Source of the DNA: Letharia columbiana
Taxonomy: Eukaryota > Ascomycota > Lecanoromycetes > Lecanorales > Parmeliaceae
Reading direction: 5' to 3'
Assembly (NCBI RefSeq): GCF_014066305.1
Contig: NW_023501037.1
Location: 434,001 to 498,000 of the forward strand
Length of the DNA stretch: 64,000 nucleotides
Shown here one piece after another: positions 39,735-51,180 of this stretch (the first letter of the stretch is position 1; every line of letters starts with the position of its first letter). The translations under genes were made by a program, and so were the position numbers. Below the pieces are notes generated by a model. The model was not told the DNA's origin and did no database searches. It saw nothing but the letters and a program-made list of their open reading frames with translations.

Positions 39735-39985
39735 ACTAGCGAATTATTATCTAAATCTACTAGCTAATTATTTTTAAAACTTTATAATTAATTATTTTTA
39801 GAATTTTCTAATTAATTATCTCTAAAACTTTCTAACTAATTATTTCTAGAACTTTCTAATTAATTATCTCTAGAACTTTTTAATTAATTACTTCGAGAAC
39901 TTTTTATTTAATTATTTTTAGAACTTTCTAATTAACTATTTTTAGAATTTTCTAATTTATTACTTTTAGAATCTTCTAACTAACT
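39735..39985 (-). repeat. 24-bp tandem repeat, about ten units
   Basis: Variants of ACTTTCTAATTAATTATCTC repeat every 24 bases. Because the period is eight codons, the minus strand encodes an eight-residue repeat of the type SRNNxLES, where x is a RIP stop and probably was Gln. That fits a polar low-complexity tract in a former protein read right to left. The frame upstream, near 39,700, also reads without TGA. Confidence 0.75.
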
Positions 39986-42325
39986 TAATATTTTTTTATT
40001 ATTAAAAAATTAGATAGCTAGTTAAGAGTTTATTAATAAAAATTCTTAATTAAAAATATTTATATTTATTATTATATCTTTTTAAATATAAATATAAAAT
40101 AAATAGTATTCTAAAAGTAAGCGGTCTAATTAATATTCTAATTATCTTTCTAATTATTCTTTAAAAGAGAAAATACGTATAATAAATCGAAGGCGTAAAA
40201 TAAAATCTAAAAAAAGATAAATTTATTTTATAAAATTCTTAGATCTAGATTCTTAGAAGCTTAAAATAGATATCTATTATTATATAAAAGCTAAAAAAAA
40301 TTTATTATTAATAATAATTCTTAAAAACTTTAATTAGATTATTAAATTTAAAAAAATTTAATTAAAATTTAACTTTATAATATTAAAAATTAGCGTTAAA
40401 TTTCTTTATAAATAAGAATTTAAAAAAACGCGAAAACGCGCTAGTAAATTAGCCTATTTTTTAATTAGCGTATTCTTATATTTTTTTATATTCTAGTTTT
40501 TTCTAATACTCTTTCTAATTATATTATCTTTTATAATAATATAATTTTACTTAAATTTTCTTATCGTTTCTATTATAATACTAATATACTCTTTATAATA
40601 TATTTTTTAATATCTTATAATAAGCTTCTTATACGAAAATTATTATTATAATTATCTTAAATAAGAATTTAATTAAATAAGTAAATTTATATACTTTTTA
40701 TTATCTCTTAATATTATAAAAGCTAATATTATTAATAAAGATAATAACTCTAATTCGCTCTATTATATTATCTCTAAAGAAATAAAAATATCTTAAAAAT
40801 TTAAGTAATAATAAGATATAAAAAATAATAGATAAATATTTTAGAAATAAGAATATAATAAAATCGCGCTAGTATTTAATAAGTCTAAATATATATAAAT
40901 TATTAAGAGTAATCTTAAGAAAATAGAATAATATAAATATAATAGCGAAATCTATAGTTAAAAAAAGACTTCTAGCTTTTTTAAAATATTAAAAAACTAT
41001 TTCTAAAAAAAAGAAGAAAATAAAAGAGAGAATTATCGAATATATTATATATAATTAATATACTTATTATAAATTCTAATTATTATTATAATTATTCTAA
41101 TATCTTTCTAATATTATAGCTAGTATTTACGCGTAATATTTTATATATTATATTAAAAATAATAAACTCTATAAACGATTAAATTTATTAGATATAATTT
41201 CGATTTTAAATTTTATTAAGAATATTAATATAGAGCGCGATAAGTAACTCGATATAAAGAAAGAAGATAAAGATATAATTATCGATATATAATTAAATAT
41301 TATTAATTAAAAGATTAAATAATTTAAAAACTCTTAATTTCTTTTAAAGAATATAGATTTTTAAATAACGTTAATAGAAAAGATATAAATATAAAAGATT
41401 AAAATATTTATCGATATTTTTTTATTATAATAATAAGTATATTAAACTATAATCGAATTTATTAGAAAGAAGATTAAATATCTAGAAATTTTCGAAGATA
41501 TAATAGACTTTTAAAAGAATATTTATTTTTATTATATAAAAGTCTTATATAATTTATAGAAATTTTCTTAAAAAAGAATCGCTAAAATAATATTTATTAA
41601 TATAAGTTTTTCTCTATATTAATTTTAATTTTAATATTCTAATTTATATTTAAATAAACTCGTTATTTATATACTAATTTTATTTATATTAAATTTATTT
41701 ATTAATTATCTTCGATTATAAAATCTAAAAAAATTTACTATCTTCTCTTCTTTTATATATTTTTTATTAGAATAAAATATATAGTTCTTAAGAACTATAT
41801 AGTATAAACGCTTAAGAATAAAAAAGAATAAATATCGCTATTAGAATTAACTAGATAGTAATCTAAGAATTATAATATAGTAAAATATAGATTTATATCT
41901 AATAAGATAAGCGAAAAGATATAAAAGACTTTTAAGTTTATTAATATTAAATTAATATATAAGAATATCGCTAATATATTTAAGCAATTTAAGCGTTTTT
42001 ATAAGAGTATAAATTATTTAAATCTAAAATCTTAATAAGTTAATTATATAATTCTAATTCTAGACTAAAGATAAGAATATAAGTATTTTTCGCTATTATA
42101 ATTATTTTTAAATAATAATAATTATAAAGATAATTAGAATTCTCTATCGCTATAAAAATATATATCGCGATTTATAATTTTTTATATAATAGATTCTTTT
42201 CTTAATTAGATTATATTTAAAAGTCTTAAATAATAAGATATTATTTAATATATAATTAAATATTTATATAAAAATAAGATATAGATTTTAATTTAATTAA
42301 TAGACTTAATAGAAAAATAGAAATA
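39986..42325. other. Unassigned insert, right end
   Basis: RIP-degraded sequence up to the point where segment B homology resumes. It includes a small CG cluster (AACGCGAAAACGCGCTAG at about 40,427) and several copies of TAATTAGAATTC-like phrases. No family motif was found on either strand. The right border lies near AGCTCTTAAG at 42,328. Confidence 0.4.
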
Positions 42326-45300
42326 AGCTCTTAAGTAGATTAGATAAAATATAATAGATAAATAATAAATAACTTCTAAGTCTAATTATTATTCTAATAA
42401 ATAAATTTATATTTTAATAGTATTATATAAAAAAAGTACGCGAGCGTAATTTAGAGAAAGTCTAGAGTTTTATTTTTTACGCGAATTATTATATATATAG
42501 ATAAAGATAAAAGCTTAGATTATAAGAGTATAAATAATATCGAAATTAAATAAAATATAAATATTAAAAATAATTCTATTATATACGCTAATAATTAAAT
42601 AGACTTTATTTTTTAAGCTATTTAAAAGCGCGATATAAAATTTAATAATAAGCTCTATTATAATTTAGATATAATAATATTAATATACTAATTAATTAAT
42701 ATTAAGCTATTATAAAAATCTTAAAATATTAAATATAATTATATTTAGAAGATAAAATTATAAATCTTTATTAATATATAATTAATTTAATATATAATAA
42801 TAAAAAGTCTACTACGAAAACTACGCTATTTAAATTAATATTTTAATTTTAATTATTACTCTTACTATTATATAAGTAATACGAAACTATCTTTTATTCG
42901 AATATATCTAATTCTTAATTCTAATTATTATTATAAATATTATTAATTTATTCTAAAATTATTAAATCTACTTTTATATATTTTCTATATCTTACCTTTT
43001 TTTTAATTAAATAGCGATTAAACTCTAAATTAAAATAAATACTTAAAAGAGGAAAATTTATAAATACTTAATTATATAATTTTATTTCTTTTATACTTCT
43101 TATAATTATTAAAATAATTAATAATATATAATTATATCTTATAATTATATTTATAATAATTAACTAATTTAATAATTAAAGATAAATATATTCTTATCTT
43201 TAGTCTAAATAACTTAACTAAAATAATCGCGAGATTTAAATTCTTTTTCTATAATATAACTCGCTTTTTATATATTATATAAAGATAAATATTTATTTAA
43301 ATAGAAATTATTAAAACTAATTATAAAGTGTAATAATAAAAGATTTATTCTTAAATTAACGAATTAGAAAGATTTCTATTATCTTATATAATACTTTAAA
43401 AACGAATCTTTAAATATAATAACGCTTTAATAAATTCTAATTAAATATAATTTAATAAATTAAGCGCTAAAAGAGAAGCTTCGAAATTATAAGATTAATT
43501 AATTTTTAATAATAATAAATCTCGCGTAAAGCTTAAGCTATAGCTTATATTAATTATATATAATAAATATAATAATAATTAAAAGAATATATTATCTAAT
43601 TTTTATTAAAACTTTAATATTATTAAAGTAGAGATAATACTTATTAAAGCGATAGCGATAGTAATTAAAGCGGCGATAATATCTAATAAACTTTTTACTT
43701 TAACGCTATATCTAGCACTTTAGAATAATATTAACTTTTTTAAAGAATTATTAATAATAGATTAAGTATATATAAGTTAAGCTCTTTACGCGATTTATAT
43801 ATATATTAATTTAAAATTATTAAAAAATAAAGAATAAATATATAATTTAACGACTATATTATACTTTTAATATTATTATAATAATATTAGATTATTTAAA
43901 TAGAAATTTAATATATAAAGAAGATAATCTAATAATAAAAAGGATTAATATAAAAAGAAAGTTTTAGAAAAAAAGAAGAAGGGAAGAAAAGCTTAGATAT
44001 CTATCGCGCGTATTAAATTTTTAAATTACTTTAAATTATCTAGCTTAAATTAGATATTAATAAAATACTTTCTCTTTAATTTTAAAGATTTAAATTTAAG
44101 CGAATTATATTTATTAAGCGTTATTATCTAGTATAATCTTAATTATTTCTATAATAATTATAATTATTATTATAATCTATATAGATTAAAAGATAAAAGA
44201 TCTAAAAAAGCGAGTTAATAAGTAATTATTTTTATTTAATTTAACTAGCGCTAAACTATTATAACTTATTAAAATTTTCGCGTATTTTATTCTTACTTTC
44301 TTATCTTTAAATCTTATTATCTTTATAGAAATAATTATTCTTTAAATTAAACTCTATAATAATATACTTAAAATAGTATATAATATATATTCTCTTTATT
44401 TCTAATATCGATATTTATTAAAATTAACGTACTTTTTAATAAAATAAACTTTAATTAAAATTAAGAATAGCTTAGTATTCGTAGATATCCGTATAAGCCC
44501 TTTAATTCTTTTATATATATTTATTAATTTATCTTTTTATAGTAATTAAAGTAGAAGAGATTAAGTCTAATAATTTATTATAATAAATATTAAATATTAA
44601 TAATAATAATGATATTAAAGAGTCTTAATATAGATTAATTAGACGGCGATTAAGCTCTTAATTAAAATAAAAAACGAAGAATAAGCTTAATAAAAATAAA
44701 AATATTAAGAGATTATAATAGCGAATAAATACGTTTACGTCTAAGAAGAAATTAATTAAAAAAGTAAAGAAAATCGATATCTTAATTATTAACTACGCTA
44801 TAATTATTAAAAAATATAAAATTAAATATATTAATATATTATTATTATAATAAAAATAAACTTTTAAATAAGTTAAATAAGATATAATAGATAAGCGATA
44901 AGTAGCTTCTAGTTCTAATTATTATTCTAGTAGACTTATATTTTAATAATATTATATAAAAAAAGCACGCGAGCGTAATTACGAAGAAATCTAAAATTTC
45001 GCTTATTACGCGAATTATCGTATATATAAATAAAGATAAAAGCTCGAATTAAAAGAAAATAAATAATATCGAAGTTAAATAAGATATAAGTATTAAGAAT
45101 AATTCTATTATACGCGCTAATAATTAAATAGATCTTATCTTTTAAACTACTTAAGAGTATAATATAAAATTTAATAATAAGTATTATTATAATTTAGATA
45201 TAATAATATTAACGCGCTAGCTAATAAGTATTAAGTTATTATAAAAATCTTAAAATATTAAGCGTAATTACGTCTAGAAGATAAAATTATAAATCTTTAT

Positions 45301-45915
45301 TTATATATAATTAATTTAGTATATAATAATAAAAAGTTTACTACGAAAGCTATATTATTTAAGTCGATATTCTAATCTTAGTTATTACTATCGCTATTAT
45401 ATAAGTAATATAAAGCTATCTCTTATTTAAATATATCTAATTCTTAATTCTAATTATTATTATAAGTATTATTAATTTATTCTAGAATTATTAAATATAC
45501 TTTTATATACTTTCTATATCTAATCTTTTTTTATATATCGCGAGAAGATAGCTTAGAGAAATATAGCTTATTATATTAAGCTGTAATACTTTTAAGAGAA
45601 TACTAAGAGATATATTAATTTTTCTAAATTAACGATTTAATAAGAAGGCTATAACTATAATACGTATAATTTTATATTAAATAACGATATCGAAAATACG
45701 TAATAGACGTATAAAATTATTATTGACGGCTTTAATTATAAAGTATTAACGGATTTCGCGCGGTTAATATTAAAGAAAGATAAGCTTTTCTTATTATTAG
45801 TAGATATAGCTCGCTTTCTTTTATATATATAGAGTAATAAAATATAATTATATTTAATTTTATATCTTATTAATTTAGCGTAGTTATTAATTAGAATAAT
45901 AATTAGAATATCTAC
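42326..45915 (-). pseudogene. Segment B, copy 2 (1.4 tandem units)
   Basis: Homology to copy 1 starts at the equivalent of about 14,163, so the first unit is cut by the 18-kb insert. The ACGCGAGCGTAATT box occurs at about 42,438 and 44,967, a tandem period of about 2.53 kb. It then follows copy 1 through the single-copy tail to the TIR. The tail at 45,541-45,900 matches 17,421-17,790. It is more RIP-mutated than copy 1. Confidence 0.65.
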
Positions 45916-46123
45916 TTCTAAATATAGAAATTCTAATTAAAATATCTTATATATATATTATTTTATAATATAATATTATAGATATATTATATTATAATAT
46001 ATCTTATTAAGATCTTATATTATATTAGATATAAGATAATATAAATCTTAATAATCTATATTATATTAGAGTATAGTATAATAAATTAATATCTTATATT
46101 ATACTATATCTTTTCGGCTAGTA
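45916..46123 (-). repeat. Outer right terminal inverted repeat
   Basis: The reverse complement starts TACTAGCCGAAAAGATATAG and aligns with the inner right copy and the left units. Almost every CA and TG of the inner copy is TA here, so this end is saturated with RIP. It is followed directly by the right-hand TCTATAAG. Confidence 0.85.
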
Positions 46124-46131
46124 TCTATAAG
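46124..46131. repeat. 8-bp target-site duplication, right copy (TCTATAAG)
   Basis: Identical to 5,711-5,718. The Gypsy-C frame passes through it as ATC TAT AAG ATA, using the left or right copy equally. Confidence 0.88.
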
Positions 46132-48970
46132 ATAGTCTATATTAAATCTAAGAAAATATCTAAATAAAAGAAAAAAGTTATTATTAATATTAGAGGTTTT
46201 AATAAAATTATAATTTTTAATAATTATTTTCTTTTTTTATAGAATAATATAGTTATAATTATTTAAAAATATATTTTTATTAATATAATTAATTATAATA
46301 AATAATTTTATTTTTTTTTAATAAAAAAAGATTATTAATAATAATTTATTATAATATCTTATTAAGAATTAGAGTATTTTAATATAATAGTAATAGATTT
46401 TAAAAACTTAATATCTTATATTTAGAGAAAAATAAATAACTTTTTTTATTTATATTATTACTTTATTAGATACTATATAAATAATATTATTATCTTTTTT
46501 TAAAGCGTAGAAAATTATTATAAGTACTTAAGAATAATCTTTTATCTTTTTATAAAATTTAAAATTACTTTTAAATCTAAAAAATTTTATCTTAAATATT
46601 TATTAATTATACTTTTAGAATAGAAGATAAATAGATTTAATTTTATTATTATTAAGAAAAGAATTATAATAATTAAAAAAATATAATTTTCTATTATTTT
46701 AAAAATACTCGAAATTTATATAGAAATAATAAATTAATTATAAAGAAACATTAAGTATTTTATTTAAATTTCTAAGTTACTATAACGCTTAAAAATAAAA
46801 CTTTTAAAGCGATCTTTAATTTTAGATAATTATCTTTATAAAAATTTCTTAAAAATTATAAAAATAATCTCTATCAAAAAAAAGTAAAAGTTTTTTATAT
46901 TTAATAATAAATATTAATTATAAAAATTTATTTATATTATTATAATATTAATTATTAACTTTATATTAATTTTAATAAATTTAAAAAATATAATTTCGAA
47001 GTTATAATATATTATATAATAAATAATTTTTAAGAAAGTTCTTTCTCTAAAATAAATATTTAATCTATTATATTTTTATTTAAGTTTTTAAATATTATAA
47101 AATTATATTACTAGCTAATAAAATTAAAAATAATTATCTTAATTTAAATTTTAAAGAAGATTTTTTATATACTAAGTTAAAGAATAAAAAAGAAGATTAT
47201 TATTTTTATAAATTATTTAATTATTATCGATATTATTTATTAAATTATACTTTCTTCTTTATTCTCTAATTAAATAAATTTATAATTTATATATATTTTA
47301 TAATATATCTCTTAGTTTAATTTAAATATATAATAAAGACTTAATAAATAAAATATAGTCTTTAATATTTTATTTAAATTACTTTATAAATAAAAAAAGA
47401 AATTTAATATCTAAAATCTAGAAATTCTTAATAAAATTCTTATATATAATTTAATACTTATAGAAATATTTAAGAAATTCTATATTAAACTTATATTTAA
47501 CTATTAGAAGAATAAGAAATAATTAAAGATTCTTAATATTCTCGTTATTTAAAAGATATAGCTTCTCGAGAAATAAGAGCTTATAAAATATATTAAACTT
47601 TTAAATATATAATTTTTATTTTAAGATAAAATTATCTACTATTAAGATAAATTTAATAAATAAAAATAATTTTATATTTTAAAGAAGATAAAGTAAAAGA
47701 TTTTCGAGTTTACTTATAATAATTATAATTATATTAATTTTCATAAATTATATAAAAGATTTATTATATAAGATATTTAATTTAATACTTAAAGCGTTAT
47801 ATTATTTATTATTCGAAGTATTAGCTAAATTAAATTATAAGATATATCTTATATAAAAATCTTAAACTTATTATAATTTCTACTTTAATTTTTTATATAA
47901 TAATTATTAATTTTATTTTAATATTATTATTTCTAGATAATAGATTTAACGTAATAATAACTATTATTAATAAGTTTTTTAAAAGAAATATATTTATATT
48001 AAGAAAAGATATATAAAATACTATTAAATAGATAGAAGTCTTACTTCTTATTCTTATTAATTAAGAAATTTCTAAAGCTATTATTTTAAATAAAGATTTA
48101 AAGTTTCTTTTAAATCTCTAAAAAGCTATCTTTAGAACTTTAGAAATAAAGCTTTTTATCTTTACTACTTATTATTTATAAATTAATAATTAATCTAAAT
48201 AAACGAATTAGATAATAGAGATTACTTTAAAATTTTATATTTTTTATATTTCTAATAATTTTTAGAATTAATTCTTTATATATTTTAGAGATAGTCTTAA
48301 TAACTTTATAAATATATTAATAAAAAAAACCTTTAATAAGATTATCTATAATATAAAATTTAATAATAAATTCGATATAATAAATATCTTAATAAAGAAT
48401 TAAATAATTATTATAAATAATTATATTTAATATTAATAGAAAGTTTTAGATATCTTAGCTTTTATAATAATTAATATAAAATTTAAATATAATTTAAAAT
48501 ATAAAGCTTTAATTATAAAGAAAGAAAATAAAGCTTTTATTAAACTCTATAAAGAATATTATCTTCTTAAATTTAAAAATATAAAACTTTTAAATTAAAG
48601 AATTAGATCTTTTATTATTTTTAAATAAATCGAAAATTTAATTTATAGACTTAATCTCTTAATTATTTAGAAGATTTATTTTATTATTTAATTATAATAC
48701 TTAAATCTATATTTAAAAAAAAGATTCTTATTATTAATTTTATAAGAGAAAAATAAATTTTTATATTTAATTAAGAGAAGTTAATAATTAAGAATTATTA
48801 TAAAATTTAAAAATTAGTAAATTAATATATTAATTAATCTCTAAATTAAGAAAGTAAAAGAAAAAAGATATTATAAAATATCTAGTAAAATAAAAGAATT
48901 AAGAAAAGATCTATAATATATAATATAAAATAAAAGATTTAGAGAATATAAAGGATTTAATTTATAATTA
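46132..48970 (+). pseudogene. Gypsy-C pol, 3' part: RT, RNase H, integrase, chromodomain
   Basis: The frame interrupted at 5,710 continues here. At 46,177 it reads VIINIRGFNKIIIFNNY, matching the fungal gypsy RT block VVVDIRGLNxIxxxDxY. The active-site block at 46,471-46,494 reads YYINNIIIF, from the Y-x-D-D type. RNase H should lie near 47,100-47,700 and integrase to about 48,720, where its C-terminal part ends in a KIYF phrase that matches the usual KIHPV. At 48,864-48,965 the frame reads KDIIKYLVK, then a stop in place of Trp, then a segment matching the chromodomain pattern EYLVKWKG...W. Stops are TAA or TAG. It is a chromovirus relic, unable to make any product. Confidence 0.82.
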
Positions 48971-50201
48971 CGATTTAAAGTATAAGAAATACTTATAAAG
49001 AGAGTATTAAAAGAGGAAATTTTAGAACTTTATATAAATCTATAATATAAAGATTATTCCTTACGTTACTAATATATTATTAAGCTAAATATTAAATAAA
49101 GTATAATTTTTAGACTTTATTAAGTTATTAAACTATAAATATATTTTATTTTATAATTTATATTTTTTAATATATTATTATCTAGAAGCTTAAATTTGAA
49201 AATTTCGAGAATTTTAAAAATTTTAGAAATTTCGAAAGACTTTATAATTTATAATTACGAAATAAAATAACTTAATTAATTCCTTATTTCTTTTCTTTAT
49301 CTTACTATAATTTCTTTTAATATTTTACAATTAAATATAACTTTACTTTTTAAGAAAAAAAATTATAATTCTAATAATTTAGAAGTTATCGCTAAAAAAG
49401 TAAAATTTTAATAATTTTATTTAAAATTTAAAAAAGTAGAAATAGCGAATTTTAAGATTTTAAAGTTAATTCTCTAAGACTAAATCGAATATATATTTAA
49501 ATAATTTAAATTCTTTTAATTAAGTCTTATAGATTTTAATAAAAAAATTAATTATATTTAATTAGAAGTAAAAGAAGATTTACTCTAAAAATAATAGAAT
49601 TACAATTTTCTATTATAATATATTCTTAATTATCCTTTTTAAATTTATTTAAATTACTTTTATAAACTTAAGAATAAATTTAAATAAATAAATATATTTT
49701 ATAATTAAAATTTTTATCGTCTTTATTTATAGCGAGACTATTTTATATAAGTATTAAATCTTTATTATTAAAATTTAAATAATTTTCTTAATTTCGTAAT
49801 TCGTTATTTAAGAATATCTTTTATCTTAAAATCTAAGTTAATCTTATATTAAATAAAGAATCTATTTAAAAATAAAGACTATTATTAAAATAAGATTATT
49901 TCTATTAAAATAGTAATTAAAGATATTAATACTTTTCTCTATAATATAAATCTTTTAAATACTTAAATCGCTAAAATAGTAAAAACGCGAAGCTTTATTA
50001 GATTTTAACGATATTAATATTAATTTTAAATCTTTATAAATAAAGATTTATATTAGAATTATATTATAAAAGACTAAATAGTAAAGATAAATATAAAAAA
50101 TAATAAGATAATTAAATAATATTATAAGATTATATTCAAAATTTAATAATTATATAGAGATAAAGAAGAAGAATATAATTACTTTTAAGATATTAATAAT
50201 T
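48971..50201. other. Gypsy-C 3' region, unassigned
   Basis: Sequence downstream of the chromodomain, RIP-degraded. No LTR could be matched inside it, so the 3' LTR of Gypsy-C either lies beyond the 50.2-53.1 kb island (candidate 53,921-54,710) or is not recognisable. At 49,200-49,300 a CG-containing stretch with AATTTCGAGAATTTTA and AATTTCGAAAG stands out slightly. Confidence 0.4.
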
Positions 50202-51046
50202 ACAAGTAAAGACCCATAAATTAAATTCATAAAGTTGGATTTTTCATTTTTCTAAGTCAAATGAAGTTGGATTTTTCTAAGTTAAATGAAATTTTAGCCC
50301 TAGCCCTAAGTTAAATCGAACTCTAATCGCTTACTATACGTTTTTAACCTACTTTTACTACTATAAAATTAATTTAATCTATATAATATATAGATATATA
50401 TATACGAAGAGAGGCGCGTTAAGATCTAATTAGAAAGATATATTAAGTATAAAGAATTGATTCGTAATAATTATCTATAAAAAATAGAGAAAGACTATAT
50501 TCTTATAATAAGAAGTATTAAAATATCGAAAAGAAATAGAGATAACGTGCTAATTAGTGGTGTGAATCCTATAATATCTCTTACCGCAGTGAAATTTTCG
50601 AATAATGAAATAGCTATAGACATCGGATGATTTTAATTCGTTTAAATATGTACAAGTAAAGGCCCATGAATTAAATTCATAAAGTTGAATTTTTCTAAGT
50701 TAAATCGAATTTTAGCCCTAGCCCTAAGTTGAATCGAACTCTAATCGCTTGCTGTGCGTTTTTAATCTACTTCTACTACTATAAAATTAATTTAATCTAT
50801 ATAGTATATAGATATATATGTGCGGAGAGAGGCGCGCTAAGGCCTAATTAGGAAGGTGTAATAATTGCTTATAAAAAATAGAGAAAGGCTATGTTCTTAT
50901 AATAAGAAGTATCGAAATATCGGAAAGAAATGGAGACAACGTGCTAATTAGTGGTGTGAATCCCACAATATCTCCTGCCGCAGTGAAATTTTTCGAATAA
51001 TGAAATAGCTGTAGACATCGGACGGTTTCAATTCGTCCAAATATGC
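50202..51046 (+). repeat. Tandem pair of 450/395-bp LTR-like units
   Basis: Unit 1 starts at 50,202 and unit 2 at 50,652, both with ACAAGTAAAG(A/G)CCCAT. Each carries TTTTAGCCCTAGCCCTAAGT, then a block with GAGAGGCGCG(T/C)TAAG(A/G)(T/C)CTAAT that matches the LTR of the 28.9-kb TRIM-like element. After that comes the leader phrase AAAAAATAGAGAAAG also found at 29,061. Unit 1 has more RIP changes than unit 2. Unit 1 adds a short duplication, GTTGGATTTTTC, near 50,235 and 50,266. The units appear to be LTR plus leader of a diverged relative, duplicated in tandem. Confidence 0.7.
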
Positions 51047-51180
51047 ATCGTTCCGGAGTGATGATTTGATGTGGAACCGTGGAGAGCATATGACGTGGGA
51101 TCTTGGAGAGCTGAGCCGTGTTCTTGACGATGGTGGCCTTGTTGCCGCTTGGTTTCTCCGCAGTGTTCTCCGCATTTGCC
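50889..51180 (-). pseudogene. Short minus-strand frame with the SGNKATIVKNTAQLSKIPR peptide
   Basis: On the minus strand a frame reads from about 51,200 leftward through AENTAEKPSGNKATIVKNTA and continues in phase into an open stretch of 66 codons from ATG at 51,089 to the stop at 50,889. An earlier in-frame stop lies about 14 codons above the AENTAEK stretch. The AENTAEK...KIPR peptide recurs, in diverged form, in the other units of the array and near 29,480, which suggests a once-coding sequence. I do not recognise a family. The downstream half overlaps the LTR-like unit, so the present open frame is probably a chance fusion. Confidence 0.35.

Larger units (their letters stand above)
5719..46123. 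mobile_element. 40-kb TIR-bounded composite DNA element inserted in Gypsy-C
   Basis: The block begins TACTAGCCGAAAAG and ends CTTTTCGGCTAGTA, inverted copies of each other, with TCTATAAG duplicated outside. Its layout is: two tandem TIR copies (5,719-6,191), segment A (6,192-12,426), segment B (12,427-17,795), an inverted TIR (17,796-18,003), a second A (18,004-24,342), an 18-kb insert (24,343-42,325), a partial second B (42,326-45,915) and a final inverted TIR (45,916-46,123). Long TIRs plus an 8-bp duplication indicate a cut-and-paste DNA transposon; 8 bp is the size used by hAT and P-type elements, but no transposase motif was recognised, so the superfamily is open. The core unit would be about 12 kb. 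It may have arrived as one duplicated unit, or expanded after insertion. Confidence 0.75.

Noticed and set aside
5719..46123. A Starship-type giant element
   Set aside because: No tyrosine-recombinase captain frame was seen near the left end, and the long TIRs with an 8-bp duplication point to a cut-and-paste DNA transposon.
5719..46123. Firm assignment of the TIR element to hAT
   Set aside because: The 8-bp duplication fits, but TIRs of about 208-237 bp are long for hAT and no hAT dimerisation motif could be read in A or B.
1..50000. Promoter, terminator and riboswitch calls
   Set aside because: TATA-like and T-rich strings are everywhere in sequence this AT-rich, so none can be supported.
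50294..50310. Telomere-like TAGCCCTAGCCCTAA
   Set aside because: Only two short, imperfect units appear in each LTR-like copy (also near 50,714); there is no array and no chromosome-end context.
50948..51175. 75-codon minus-strand open frame (starting MRRTLRRNQ)
   Set aside because: It overlaps, in another frame, the stretch whose SGNKATIVKNTA reading is conserved between units; its Arg/Ser-rich composition is a shifted reading of the same repeat.
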